From: Akkermansiaceae bacterium
GTDB lineage: Bacteria > Verrucomicrobiota > Verrucomicrobiia > Verrucomicrobiales > Akkermansiaceae
Reading direction: 5' to 3'
DNA: 64,000 nucleotides
NCBI GenBank assembly: GCA_019634595.1
Contig: JAHCBC010000001.1
Location: 1 to 64,000 of the forward strand
Of this stretch, positions 9,141-16,867 are shown one piece after another. Numbering within the stretch: the first letter of the stretch is position 1; each line of letters begins with the position of its first letter. Position numbers and translations under genes: made by a program. The notes beneath the pieces are model-generated. The model had not been told where the DNA came from. It worked only from the letters and a program-made list of their open reading frames with translations, and ran no database searches.

Positions 9141-9160
9141 CAAATTCCCACAAATTCCCA
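9141..9160 (+). promoter_or_regulatory. Tandem 10-bp direct repeat, candidate operator
   Basis: CAAATTCCCA occurs twice back to back, ending one base before the chosen DeoR-type start, in the divergent spacer between the regulator and the rhamnose aldolase gene. One-helical-turn spacing suits a dimer or tetramer of a DeoR-family protein. Operator function is inference. Confidence 0.4.
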
Positions 9161-9161
9161 C

Positions 9162-9926
9162 ATGCTCGCCGCCGAACGACAACGCCGCATCCTCGAAATC
9201 GCCCGTAAGAACGGGACGGTGAGGACCACCGAGCTGGCCGGGGACTTTGAGGTCACGGAGGAAACGATCCGCCGGGATCTGGACTTCCTCGCCCGGGTGG
9301 GTCATCTGCGCCGCACCCACGGCGGGGCCATGGACTCCACCGTGGCGCTGGGGGAGCTTTCGCTCTCGGAGCGGGAGTCGCGGCAGCTTGAGGAAAAACT
9401 GTCCATCGGACGGGAGGCCGCCACCTTGGTGAAAGAAGGGGAGACGCTGCTGCTGGACGCCAGCACGACGGCGCTGGAGTTCGCCTCCCAGCTTCCGGAC
9501 GGCGTGCCGCTGCGGGTGGTGACGTATTCCATCGCGGTGGTGGAACGCCTCGCCACACGGGAAGCCATCGAGCTGATCGAGCTGGGCGGTACCTACGAGC
9601 GCCGCGGGCGGAGATTTTCCGGCATGCTGACGGAGGCCGCCCTGCGGATGCTGCGCATCGACCGTTTCTTTTTCTCCGGCGGCGGCTTCGACCCGAAGCT
9701 GGGCATCGGCGAGCCGAATCCGGACCAGGCGCGCTTCAAGAGAGCCATGCTGGAACATGCGGAGTGGTCCTGCGCCCTGATCGACTCCACCAAGCTCGGC
9801 GCGCCCACCGACCACTTCTTCGCGAAGCCGGATGAACTGCACGCGATGATCACGGACAAGGGCGGCAGATCCTACGCGAAGAAGCATCTCATCACGCCTC
9901 CCTACGAACTGCACTTCGGGAAATGA
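9162..9926 (+). CDS. DeoR-family transcriptional regulator of rhamnose genes
   Basis: About 254 residues from ATG 9162 (MLAAERQRRILEIARKNGTV), the canonical DeoR-family N-terminus. An in-frame TTG at 9114 would add 16 unrelated residues and run through the candidate operator. Winged helix-turn-helix at about 4-58 (VTEETIRRDLDFLARVGHLRRTHGG). The C-terminal DeoR sensor domain contains LLLDASTTALEFASQL (about 98-113) and the FFSGGGFDPKLGI segment, which usually binds a sugar phosphate. Likely a repressor of the divergent aldolase gene and of its own operon, relieved by a rhamnose-derived phosphate. Its stop overlaps the next start (ATGA). Confidence 0.9.
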   Translation: MLAAERQRRILEIARKNGTVRTTELAGDFEVTEETIRRDLDFLARVGHLRRTHGGAMDSTVALGELSLSERESRQLEEKLSIGREAATLVKEGETLLLDASTTALEFASQLPDGVPLRVVTYSIAVVERLATREAIELIELGGTYERRGRRFSGMLTEAALRMLRIDRFFFSGGGFDPKLGIGEPNPDQARFKRAMLEHAEWSCALIDSTKLGAPTDHFFAKPDELHAMITDKGGRSYAKKHLITPPYELHFGK

Positions 9927-10693
9927 CGCCCGCATCCGCTGAGATGAAATGCCTCCTTTGGAACGTGGAGTGGGCTCCACCGGGTTCCGTGCGGGGGGAT
10001 TTGATCCGTCGGGAAATCCAGGCATCCGCCGCGGATGTCGTCTGCCTGACGGAGACGGAGCATGATTTCCTCCCTGCCGGGCATCTCATCGCGGCGGACG
10101 CGGACTATGGCTACAGCCACTCCGGCGGACGCAGGAAAGTCGTGCTCTGGAGCCGACAGCCATGGAGCGATGTGGACGTCACAGGGGATGAGTCCATGCC
10201 GGGCGGAAGGTTTGTTTCATGTATCACCGGCGGCATCCGCTTCGTGGGTGTGTGCATCCCGTGGAAGGACGCCCATGTCAGGACCGGCAGGTGTGACCGG
10301 AGGCCGTGGGAGGACCACATCAGCTATTGCCACGGTCTTGCGCGCGTCGTCCGGCGGTATGCCGGGGACGGGATGCCCGTCTGTCTCCTGGGCGACTACA
10401 ACCAGCGGATCCCGCGGGTCAACCAACCGCCGGAAGTGTCCGCCGCGTTGATGGATGCCATCCCAAACGGTTTCTCGGTGTCCACGGCGGGTCTTGAAGA
10501 TGCGGAGGGTCACAAGCTCATCGACCACATCGCCACCACGGCGGATCTCACGGTGACCATCGACCGCCTGCTGCCGCGCACCGGCGGCGACGGCACCCGC
10601 CTGACGGACCACACCGGCATTCTGGCCACTCTGGTGCCATCACTCTCCGCCAGGTCCGGCGCTCCACTTTCCCATCATCAATCCCATGTCTGA
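9923..10693 (+). CDS. Endonuclease/exonuclease/phosphatase (EEP) family hydrolase
   Basis: A 256-residue cytosolic metallohydrolase. EEP motifs appear in order: WNVEW (Asn, about 15), CLTETE (metal-binding Glu, about 43), LLGDYNQRIPR (Asp/Asn, about 155) and LTDHTGI (Asp-His, about 231). It overlaps the DeoR-type gene by 4 bases, and its end overlaps the rhamnulokinase start by 8 bases, so it is the middle gene of a coupled three-gene operon. EEP members hydrolyse DNA, phosphoinositides or other phosphoesters. A link to sugar catabolism, such as removing a phosphorylated by-product, is only suggested by position. Confidence 0.8.
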   Translation: MTPASAEMKCLLWNVEWAPPGSVRGDLIRREIQASAADVVCLTETEHDFLPAGHLIAADADYGYSHSGGRRKVVLWSRQPWSDVDVTGDESMPGGRFVSCITGGIRFVGVCIPWKDAHVRTGRCDRRPWEDHISYCHGLARVVRRYAGDGMPVCLLGDYNQRIPRVNQPPEVSAALMDAIPNGFSVSTAGLEDAEGHKLIDHIATTADLTVTIDRLLPRTGGDGTRLTDHTGILATLVPSLSARSGAPLSHHQSHV

Positions 10694-12167
10694 AAAAGTC
10701 TTCATCGCCGTTGATCTCGGAGCTGGCAGCGGCCGTGTGATCGCCGCCCGCACGGACCTCTCGAAGCTCGTGCTGGAGGACGTGCATCGTTTCGACAATC
10801 CGGGCACGGAACTCCCTTCCGGCTCGTATTGGAACATCGTCGGCCTTTACCGGGACATCCTCGAAGGGCTGCGCCGCGCGGTGGAGAAATACGGCGACCG
10901 CATCGTCTCCATCGGCATCGACACCTGGGGCTGCGACTTCGGCCTCATCGATGCGGACGGAGAGCTGGTGGGAATGCCGCACCAGTACCGGGACGCCCGC
11001 TTCGAGGGCATGGCGGAGGTGATGCACGGGTTGATGCCGGAGGAGGAGATTTTCGCCCACACCGGCATCAAGACGAACTTCTACAACACCTCCCTGCACC
11101 TGCTCGCGGAGCGGCGCAGGAACAGCCCGGGCCTGCTGCACGCGGACCGCATCCTGTTCGTGCCGGACCTGCTGGCCTACTGGCTCACCGGGGTGAAGGC
11201 GTGCGAGAAAACGGTGGCCTCCACCTCCCAGCTCATCGACCCCGCCACGGGCGACTGGGCCTGGCCGGTGATCCGGGCGCTGGACCTGCCGGAGCGGCTT
11301 TTCGGCCCGCTGGTGGAGCCGGGCACCGTGCTCGGCCCCGTCCGGGAGGAAGTGGCCGCCTTCATCGGAGCTACTGGCATTCCCGTAGTGGCCGCCGCCT
11401 GCCATGACACGGCGGCCGCCGTGACGGGCATCCCCATGGGCCGGGAGGACCTGTGGCTTTCCTCCGGCACCTGGTCCATCATGGGCATCGAGTCGGACAC
11501 CGCCATCACCAGCGGCAAGGCGCTGGGCTATGGTTTCTGCAATGACTTCGGCGTCGGCGGGGACATCCATTCCCTGAAAAACATCGCCGGGCTATGGCTC
11601 ATCCAGGAGTGCAAGCGGCAGTGGGCGCTGGACGGAGAAAGCCTCGGCTACGCCGAAATGGCGGAGCTGGCCGAAAAGGCGGAGCCTTTCACCGCGTTCA
11701 TCGATCCGGACGACATCGTCTTCGCCAGCCCCGGCCAGATGCCGGACAAGATCCGCGAATGGTGCCGCAGGACCGGCCAGACCGTGCCGGAGAGCAAGGG
11801 CGCCGTGCTGCGCGTCGCCACGGACTCCCTCGCGCTGAAATACCGGGTCGTCTTCGAGCGCTTCAAGTGCCTCACCGGCCGGGAGTTCGCGTCGCTGCGG
11901 GCCGGTGGCGGCGGCATCCAGAACGAGGCGCTCAGCCAGGCCACCGCGAACGCCCTCGGGATCAAGGTTGTGGCAGGACCGGTGGAGGCGACCTCCTGCG
12001 GGAACATCATCACCCAGATGGTCGGTATGGGCGTCCTGCCGGACTTCACCGCCGGCCGTGAACTCATCTCACGTTCGTTCGGATTCAAGACCTTCGAGCC
12101 GTCCGGCAAGGAGGAATGGGACGCCGCCTACGCGAGGTTCCGGGAGGTGATCGGGCTGAAATCTTAG
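10686..12167 (+). CDS. rhaB: Rhamnulokinase
   Basis: A 493-residue FGGY-family sugar kinase, close to the length of known rhamnulokinases. N-terminal phosphate-binding segment FIAVDLGAGSGRVIAA (about 5-20), IGIDTWGCDFGLID (about 76-89) with the catalytic Asp region, and the ATP site including SSGTWSIMGIE (about 259-269) and GGGIQNEALSQ (about 407-417). It phosphorylates L-rhamnulose at C1, feeding the aldolase encoded divergently. Co-transcribed with the DeoR regulator and the EEP hydrolase, with overlapping reading frames at both junctions. Confidence 0.92.
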   Translation: MSEKVFIAVDLGAGSGRVIAARTDLSKLVLEDVHRFDNPGTELPSGSYWNIVGLYRDILEGLRRAVEKYGDRIVSIGIDTWGCDFGLIDADGELVGMPHQYRDARFEGMAEVMHGLMPEEEIFAHTGIKTNFYNTSLHLLAERRRNSPGLLHADRILFVPDLLAYWLTGVKACEKTVASTSQLIDPATGDWAWPVIRALDLPERLFGPLVEPGTVLGPVREEVAAFIGATGIPVVAAACHDTAAAVTGIPMGREDLWLSSGTWSIMGIESDTAITSGKALGYGFCNDFGVGGDIHSLKNIAGLWLIQECKRQWALDGESLGYAEMAELAEKAEPFTAFIDPDDIVFASPGQMPDKIREWCRRTGQTVPESKGAVLRVATDSLALKYRVVFERFKCLTGREFASLRAGGGGIQNEALSQATANALGIKVVAGPVEATSCGNIITQMVGMGVLPDFTAGRELISRSFGFKTFEPSGKEEWDAAYARFREVIGLKS

Positions 12168-12173
12168 GCTGTG

Positions 12174-12332
12174 TCACAGCCGGGAGGATATCGGGTGCCG
12201 TTCCACATGGAGATCAATCAAGGCATCGTCCTGTTGGAGGATGAAATTCCCTTCGTGGGCGTCCGCGATGCTCCTCCCATCGGGATTCTCCCGTCGGGTG
12301 TCTGTCGCTTTCGCTTTGACCTTTCGCGGATT
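12174..12332 (-). pseudogene. Remnant of a kinase-like protein C-terminus
   Basis: Reading the minus strand toward a TGA at 12176-12174 gives about 50 codons ending in SIADAHEGNFILQQDDALID and LHVERHPISSRL. DAHEGNF followed by a short hairpin and LIDL resembles the catalytic-loop Asn and metal-binding Asp segments of phage-type polyvalent or aminoglycoside-kinase-like proteins. No start codon or N-lobe is present before the next gene begins at 12365. If real, it is the decayed tail of a lost gene. It is too short to be certain. Confidence 0.3.
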
Positions 12333-12364
12333 GTTATTTAAGGAATCCGTGGTAACTGCCCGAA

Positions 12365-13024
12365 ATGAAGTGTCCCCGCTGCGTTCAACGAATCCACCGA
12401 GCGGCGCAGTCGTGTCCTCATTGCGGATTCTCGCTGGCGGATGCGGACGCGCATTTCGGGGAGGATGAGGTCACGCTCCGCAGCCTCACGGATGCGGCGG
12501 GGCTGCTGCGGCGTGGAGGCCGGCGGAAGGTGGAGGCGGCGATGGAGGAAATCGGCCGGCGTTTCCCGCAGGTTTTCGTGGCGGTCTATACCGGGCCGCT
12601 GGGGGAGGTGGCGAACATCCGCCAGTTCGGCTTCTGGATGTTGAACCGGGCGGCCTTTGAGGATGTACCCGTCGGCAAGCCGAACGAGGCGGGGATTCTT
12701 TTCACGATCGATCCGGAATCAAAGGCTGCCGGGGTGACCTTCGGCTACCTGCTGGATCCCTACCTGGAGGAGGCGGACACGTTCGACTGTCTTTCCCGCG
12801 CGCATTCCCACTGGCTCGACGGGCGGTATGCGGACGGTCTGGTGAAGGCCATCCGCCATCTGGGGACGATTCTGGCGAAGCGCAGCCGCCAGGCGCGGCG
12901 TGATCCGGAGAAATTCGAACGCAAGGTGCTGCCACCGCCGCAGATGGGGGATCTGGTCCGCAGGATCCGGTCCGGGCACCGCGTCCCGGAAGAACAGCCG
13001 GTGGTGGAGGAGGTGGAGAAGTGA
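12365..13024 (+). CDS. TPM-domain protein with N-terminal zinc ribbon
   Basis: A 219-residue protein. Residues 1-22 form a zinc ribbon (Cys3, Cys6, Cys17, Cys20: CPRC and CPHCGFSL). Residues about 40-175 resemble the TPM/TLP18.3-Psb32 phosphatase-like fold: VEAAMEEIGRRFPQVFVAVY, then GILFTIDPESKAAGVTFGYL. There is no signal peptide and no membrane helix. Its TGA overlaps the GTG of the next gene by 4 bases, so the two are translationally coupled. Biochemical role unknown. Confidence 0.7.
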   Translation: MKCPRCVQRIHRAAQSCPHCGFSLADADAHFGEDEVTLRSLTDAAGLLRRGGRRKVEAAMEEIGRRFPQVFVAVYTGPLGEVANIRQFGFWMLNRAAFEDVPVGKPNEAGILFTIDPESKAAGVTFGYLLDPYLEEADTFDCLSRAHSHWLDGRYADGLVKAIRHLGTILAKRSRQARRDPEKFERKVLPPPQMGDLVRRIRSGHRVPEEQPVVEEVEK

Positions 13025-14037
13025 GATTCCTTCCGTTCCTCGCGCTGGCGGCCGCCTCTTTTGCCCATGCTTCCGCCCTCCAGATGCCATCCTGGAAAGA
13101 CGATGAGCGCAAAGCCTTCGAGGAAGCGGGCGGCATATTACGGAGTTTCATTCTGGCTGATGAGCCTGAGCCTGCTCCGGAATCCACCCTGGATGTGGAG
13201 AAACCGAAGGGGGATGAGGTGACCAAAGACCCTCTCCGGTCATCGGAAATCCCCGAAAAATTCCTCACCGCCTACTTCGCGGAAAAGCCCGCCGAATTTC
13301 TGGTGGATCCGCAGGGATTGCTGAGCCTGAAGGACTACAAGGACCGCCTTGGATTCCTGAAGTATCACGCGGGTGACTCATCCATCGACTTCTTCGTCTA
13401 TGTCTTCGGCGGGGAGCAGGAAATCCCCGGTGAAGTCCGCGCGGAGGAAACGGTGGAGCGTCTTTTCACCACCGGCCGGCCCGCCGTGGTCGTGTTCTAT
13501 TTCCTGGGGGCGCCGCAGCGTTCCGCCATCCATCTCAGTCCGTTCCTGACGGAATCGGTCTCCGCGGCGGACCAGCGCCGCGCCCTCCAGAGTTCCGTCA
13601 TGTCGGCTTTTGAGAAGCTGAACACCACGGACCAGCTCGATGCGTTCTCCGTCCAGATGTCCATCCGCATCTACTGGATGGAGCGGATGCTGGGCGGAGG
13701 GGCATCCCCGGACGAAGTTCCCGTCGTCTCCCATCGCCCGGTGGCCAAAAAAGCGAAAGCACCCTCCACGCTGGAAATCTGGAAGGAACAGGCGGTGATC
13801 TGGGTGGAGGAATGGTGGGGTGGAGCGGCCTTGCTGCTGGGTACGGGGCTGCTGGTTTCATCCTTCGTCGCCTGGATGAGATCCAGGGTGAGGTTCCGGT
13901 TCCCTGATCTGGAGGTGGAACCCCGCCTGGGTGGGGACCATGCGGCAGGGGTGGGGGCGGTGATTTCCTTCGCCAGCGCGGCTCTGCCGCCCGCATCCCA
14001 GAAGGATCAGGTGCCGGACTACCTGCGGCGCGCCTGA
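13021..14037 (+). CDS. Exported single-pass membrane protein, unknown function
   Basis: A 338-residue protein starting at GTG 13021. Signal peptide MRFLPFLALAAASFAHA, a periplasmic domain of about 230 residues, then one transmembrane helix near 262-283 (GGAALLLGTGLLVSSFVAWM) and a short basic cytoplasmic tail. The periplasmic part (FFVYVFGGEQEIP, VVVFYFLGAPQRSAI) may be a TPM-like sensor, since it is coupled to a TPM-domain gene, but I cannot show this. The chosen start gives a good signal peptide and a 4-base overlap. Confidence 0.65.
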   Translation: MRFLPFLALAAASFAHASALQMPSWKDDERKAFEEAGGILRSFILADEPEPAPESTLDVEKPKGDEVTKDPLRSSEIPEKFLTAYFAEKPAEFLVDPQGLLSLKDYKDRLGFLKYHAGDSSIDFFVYVFGGEQEIPGEVRAEETVERLFTTGRPAVVVFYFLGAPQRSAIHLSPFLTESVSAADQRRALQSSVMSAFEKLNTTDQLDAFSVQMSIRIYWMERMLGGGASPDEVPVVSHRPVAKKAKAPSTLEIWKEQAVIWVEEWWGGAALLLGTGLLVSSFVAWMRSRVRFRFPDLEVEPRLGGDHAAGVGAVISFASAALPPASQKDQVPDYLRRA

Positions 14038-14100
14038 ATCCTGCAATTCCCCTTGTTGCGGAAAGTGCGGGATCTGCCTAACGTATCGCAGTTCATCCCG

Positions 14101-15084
14101 ATGTTCCGGTCCGCTTCCCGTCTGTTCCTCCTGCTGTGCGTGTCCACGTTTCCCGTGGATGCCCAGCCTTTCCATTTCAATGAAAAGAAGGCACCCGAGA
14201 ACCTGCAGGACATCGAAGCGATCCAGAAGGCCCTGATCTCCGCACTGCAAAAGGCGCGCGACGCGACGGTGTGCATCGACATCGGCGATGGCAGCGGGAG
14301 CGGTGTCATCATCTCCGCGGACGGGCTGGTGCTGACCGCCGCCCACGTGAGCACCGGTGTGGGGAAAGAGGTCACCGTCATCATGGAGGACGGACGGAAG
14401 CTGAAGGCGGAGACGCTGGGCCTGGTGGCGGATGTGGACGCGGCGATGGTGAAGATCACGGAGAAGGGGCCTTTCCCGTTCGCGCCGCTCGGCAAGGATG
14501 ACACCCCGAAGCTGGGCGACTGGGTGTTTTCACTCGGCCATTCCGGCGGCTTTGACAAGGAACGCGGTTCGGTCGTGCGTCTCGGGCGGCTGGTGCGCAT
14601 CGCGAACTCGACCATCCAGACCGACTGCGCGCTGATCGGCGGTGACTCCGGCGGTCCGCTGTTCGACATGTCCGGAAAGGTGATCGGCATCCACTCCCGT
14701 GTCGGGGAGCAGTTGCAGGTGAACATGCATGTTCCGCTGAAGGAGTTCACCAACAACTGGGATGGCATGCTCCGGTCCGAGTTCATCGGGGAGGGACCCT
14801 TTGCCCAGAAGCCGGAGAAGGGCAGCGGCCTGCTGGGCGTTGCGACGGAAGCGCGGTCCGCAGGAGGGCTCAAGGTGCTGAAGGTCGGCAGGGAGACACC
14901 CGCCGAGAAAGCCGGCATCAAGGAAGGGGATGTGCTCCTGAAATTCAACGGCACCGCGCTGGAGAAGCGCGAGCAGCTCCAGGAACTGATCAAGGAAATG
15001 GCCGCCGGGGACAAGGTGGAGATCGAGGGGCTGCGCGGAGGCAAACCACAAACTTTCAAACTGAAACTCGGTGAACGCAATTGA
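14101..15084 (+). CDS. Trypsin-like serine protease with PDZ domain (HtrA/DegP-like)
   Basis: About 327 residues from ATG 14101 (MFRSASRLFLLLCVSTFPVDA, a signal peptide); an upstream TTG adds 16 residues without purpose. The protease domain has all three catalytic residues: His82 (LTAAHVS), Asp113 (VDAAMVKI) and Ser183 (GGDSGGPLFD). One PDZ domain occupies about 235-327 (ETPAEKAGIKEGDVLLKFNG). Periplasmic quality-control protease of the S1C type, shorter than DegP because only one PDZ is present. A catalytically degraded homologue follows, separated by R3 palindromes. Confidence 0.88.
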   Translation: MFRSASRLFLLLCVSTFPVDAQPFHFNEKKAPENLQDIEAIQKALISALQKARDATVCIDIGDGSGSGVIISADGLVLTAAHVSTGVGKEVTVIMEDGRKLKAETLGLVADVDAAMVKITEKGPFPFAPLGKDDTPKLGDWVFSLGHSGGFDKERGSVVRLGRLVRIANSTIQTDCALIGGDSGGPLFDMSGKVIGIHSRVGEQLQVNMHVPLKEFTNNWDGMLRSEFIGEGPFAQKPEKGSGLLGVATEARSAGGLKVLKVGRETPAEKAGIKEGDVLLKFNGTALEKREQLQELIKEMAAGDKVEIEGLRGGKPQTFKLKLGERN

Positions 15085-15102
15085 TGGCCTGCTGGGATAT
15101 GT

Positions 15103-15150
15103 GGCTGCGGCGTCCCGCCGCAGGCCGTGGCGATGGCGTCCCGCCGTCGC
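15103..15150 (-). repeat. R3 palindromic repeats, left pair
   Basis: Two adjacent copies (15103-15126 and 15129-15150) of the R3 palindrome. Its core is written TGCGGCGGGACGCCGCA in the other orientation (stem TGCGGC/GCCGCA). They face the copies at 15247-15293 across about 95 bases, an inverted-pair arrangement like a REPIN. Confidence 0.75.
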
Positions 15151-15246
15151 TTTGGAGAGCGCCGGGTGGTGGTTATCGGGCCGGACAGCAAGCATCGTGA
15201 TGTGCGATATGGATAACAAGATGGCAACGGTCTCGGTAAGGAAACA

Positions 15247-15293
15247 TTGCGGCGGGACGCCACAATCACGGCCTGCGGCGGGACGCCGCAGCC
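15247..15293 (+). repeat. R3 palindromic repeats, right pair
   Basis: Two copies: 15247-15265 is imperfect, 15270-15293 is perfect with stem TGCGGC/GCCGCA around GGGAC. Inverted with respect to the copies at 15103-15150. They sit just before the GTG at 15302. Confidence 0.75.
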
Positions 15294-15301
15294 ACAGTTC
15301 G

Positions 15302-16282
15302 GTGTTCCAACAGGCTGTCAGGTGTTTTCTGCTCGCCGCGCTGCTGCTGCCTGCCACCTCCCATGCTTTCCAGTCGCTGGAGTCCGCCTACCGCCGGACC
15401 GGACCGGCGGTGACCTCCGTTTTCGACGCCCAGCGCCAGATCCTCCAGCAATCCAGCGCCGTGATGCTCAGCGGGCGGAAGGAGATCGCCTACGGTGTGG
15501 TCATCTCACCGGACGGCTACATCCTCACCAAGGCCAGCGAGATCGCCGGAACCGCGAATCTTTCCGTGAGGGTGGACGCGCAATCCTACCCGAATGCAAA
15601 AGTTGTGACCGTGGATGACGCATGGGACGTCGCGCTGGTGAAGGTGGATGCCTCCGGGTTGACTCCGGTGGACTACGCGCCCTCCGGCGATATCCCGCAG
15701 GGGAGCTGGGTCATCGCCAACGGAGCCACCAGCCTGAAGGCACGGCGCGCGCTGGTCGGCATCGTCAGCGCGAAGATCCGCCCCATCCCGGCGGGAGGGG
15801 GGAATCTCGGCGTCGCGTTCAAGGAGGACGCGGACGAGGTGCTGGAGATCGCGGATCTGGCGGAGGACGGAGCCGCCGCGAAGGCGGGTATCAAGAAAGG
15901 CGACATCATCGTCGCGATCAATGGCAAGGCCGTGGTGAAATTCGACGAGGTTTCAGAGGCGCTGAAGGATCACAAGCCCGGCACGGTGGTGCAGGTCACC
16001 TACCAGCGGAAGGAGGTGGACGAGACGGTGGACGTGACGCTGGATCCCGGCCCGGTCACCCGGAATGACATGATGAGCGGCGCCTACTCCGACCGCCGCA
16101 GCGGCTTCCCGCGGGTGATGCAGCACGACATCATCGGCGACAAATCGATTGTCGGCGGTCCTTTGCTGGGCCTGGACGGGAAGTGCGTGGGGATGAACAT
16201 CGCCCGCGCCAACCGCGCGGAGAGCTTCGCGATCCCGGTGGAGGACCTGAAGGCCCTCGCGGCGCGGCTGATGAAGAAGTGA
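15302..16282 (+). CDS. Degenerate HtrA-like protein with PDZ domain (pseudoprotease)
   Basis: About 326 residues from GTG 15302, which gives a clean signal peptide (FQQAVRCFLLAALLLPATSHA). Longer in-frame starts would translate the R3 palindromes, so I reject them. The fold matches the upstream protease (GVVISPDGYILTKASE, WDVALVKV, VGGPLLGLDGKCVGMN) and a PDZ domain lies in about 170-250 (AAAKAGIKKGDIIVAINGK). Two of three catalytic residues are gone: the His position is Ser79 in LTKASE and the Ser position is Val in SIVGGPL. Asp109 remains. Likely a periplasmic binding or regulatory paralogue, not a protease. Confidence 0.8.
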   Translation: MFQQAVRCFLLAALLLPATSHAFQSLESAYRRTGPAVTSVFDAQRQILQQSSAVMLSGRKEIAYGVVISPDGYILTKASEIAGTANLSVRVDAQSYPNAKVVTVDDAWDVALVKVDASGLTPVDYAPSGDIPQGSWVIANGATSLKARRALVGIVSAKIRPIPAGGGNLGVAFKEDADEVLEIADLAEDGAAAKAGIKKGDIIVAINGKAVVKFDEVSEALKDHKPGTVVQVTYQRKEVDETVDVTLDPGPVTRNDMMSGAYSDRRSGFPRVMQHDIIGDKSIVGGPLLGLDGKCVGMNIARANRAESFAIPVEDLKALAARLMKK

Positions 16283-16315
16283 TGTGGCTGGACCATCTTG
16301 GCCCAGGCCGTTGCC
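16283..16315 (+). repeat. R5 palindromic repeat, copy a
   Basis: Starts directly after the stop of the degenerate protease. Core GGACCATCTTGGCCC, an imperfect hairpin. A second copy lies at 61717-61749 in the opposite orientation. Between convergent genes. Confidence 0.7.
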
Positions 16316-16328
16316 GGGGCATCATCTT

Positions 16329-16364
16329 CCGTAGCGGAATGGCTGCGCCATTACGGCTGGGTGG
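16329..16364 (+). repeat. R4 palindromic repeat, copy a
   Basis: Hairpin core AATGGC-TGC-GCCATT flanked by CCGTAGCGG and ACGGCTGGGTGG. It forms an inverted pair with the copy at 16444-16474. Confidence 0.75.
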
Positions 16365-16443
16365 ATGGGTGGCGTCCTGCGAGCCCGGTGCGTCATGGAT
16401 GGCACCCTCTCCGTGCGGAGTTGTGGAGAGAAAGGAGGATTTT

Positions 16444-16474
16444 CCCAGCCGTCGTGGCGCAGCCACGCCGCTAC
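16444..16474 (-). repeat. R4 palindromic repeat, copy b
   Basis: Core CGTGGC-GCA-GCCACG with flanks CCCAGC and GCCGCTAC. The arms differ from copy a but are again complementary. It is inverted with respect to copy a, about 80 bases away, in the convergent space before the copper cluster. Confidence 0.75.
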
Positions 16475-16568
16475 TCCGGTAGCGGGCCCGGTGGGCATGT
16501 CCGGCGACGTTCTGCCAAGGTGGCTACCAATGAATTCGGGAAAGACCGGGGCAGGATGCCCCGGCAAC

Positions 16569-16592
16569 GGCCTGGGGCGGGACGCCCCAGCC
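16569..16592 (+). repeat. R3 palindromic repeat, variant stem
   Basis: Core TGGGGCGGGACGCCCCA: same loop and flanks as the 15270 copy, but the stem is TGGGGC/GCCCCA instead of TGCGGC/GCCGCA, a compensatory double change. It ends 12 bases before the stop of the minus-strand YHS-like gene. Confidence 0.75.
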
Positions 16593-16603
16593 ACTGTGGC
16601 GGC

Positions 16604-16843
16604 TCAGAGTTTCTTCAGATACTTCTCCGGGTTTTTCTCGAACTTGCCGATGCAGGGTTTGCAGCAGAATTTCACCTCCTGGCCGTCATAGACCTTGGTG
16701 ATGACCCGACCCATCGAGCCGAGCTTGTTGTCGGAGACGATGCAGATGTCCTTGGTGTAGGGTTTGGTTTTCGCCGGGGCGGCGGTGACGCCGGAGAGTC
16801 CGGAGAAGAGGGCGAGTGCGATGATGCTGATGGTCGTTTTCAT
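16604..16843 (-). CDS. Small secreted YHS/TRASH-like metal-binding protein
   Basis: A 79-residue protein. Signal peptide MKTTISIIALALFSGLSGVTA, then CIVSDNKLGSMG and VKFCCKPCIGKFEKNPEKYL, the pattern of YHS-type small metal-binding domains (Cys, then CCxxC, F and a PxxYL end). The cysteines suit Cu(I) or another soft metal. It lies 24 bases downstream of the multicopper oxidase gene, so a periplasmic copper-handling job is a reasonable inference. Confidence 0.75.
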   Translation of the reverse strand: MKTTISIIALALFSGLSGVTAAPAKTKPYTKDICIVSDNKLGSMGRVITKVYDGQEVKFCCKPCIGKFEKNPEKYLKKL

Positions 16844-16867
16844 GATGTTTGGTTTTCGTTTGGTGGT

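Noticed and set aside
12241..12468. Plus-strand frame before the TPM-domain gene
   Set aside because: It runs into the TPM gene in another frame and shows no motif.
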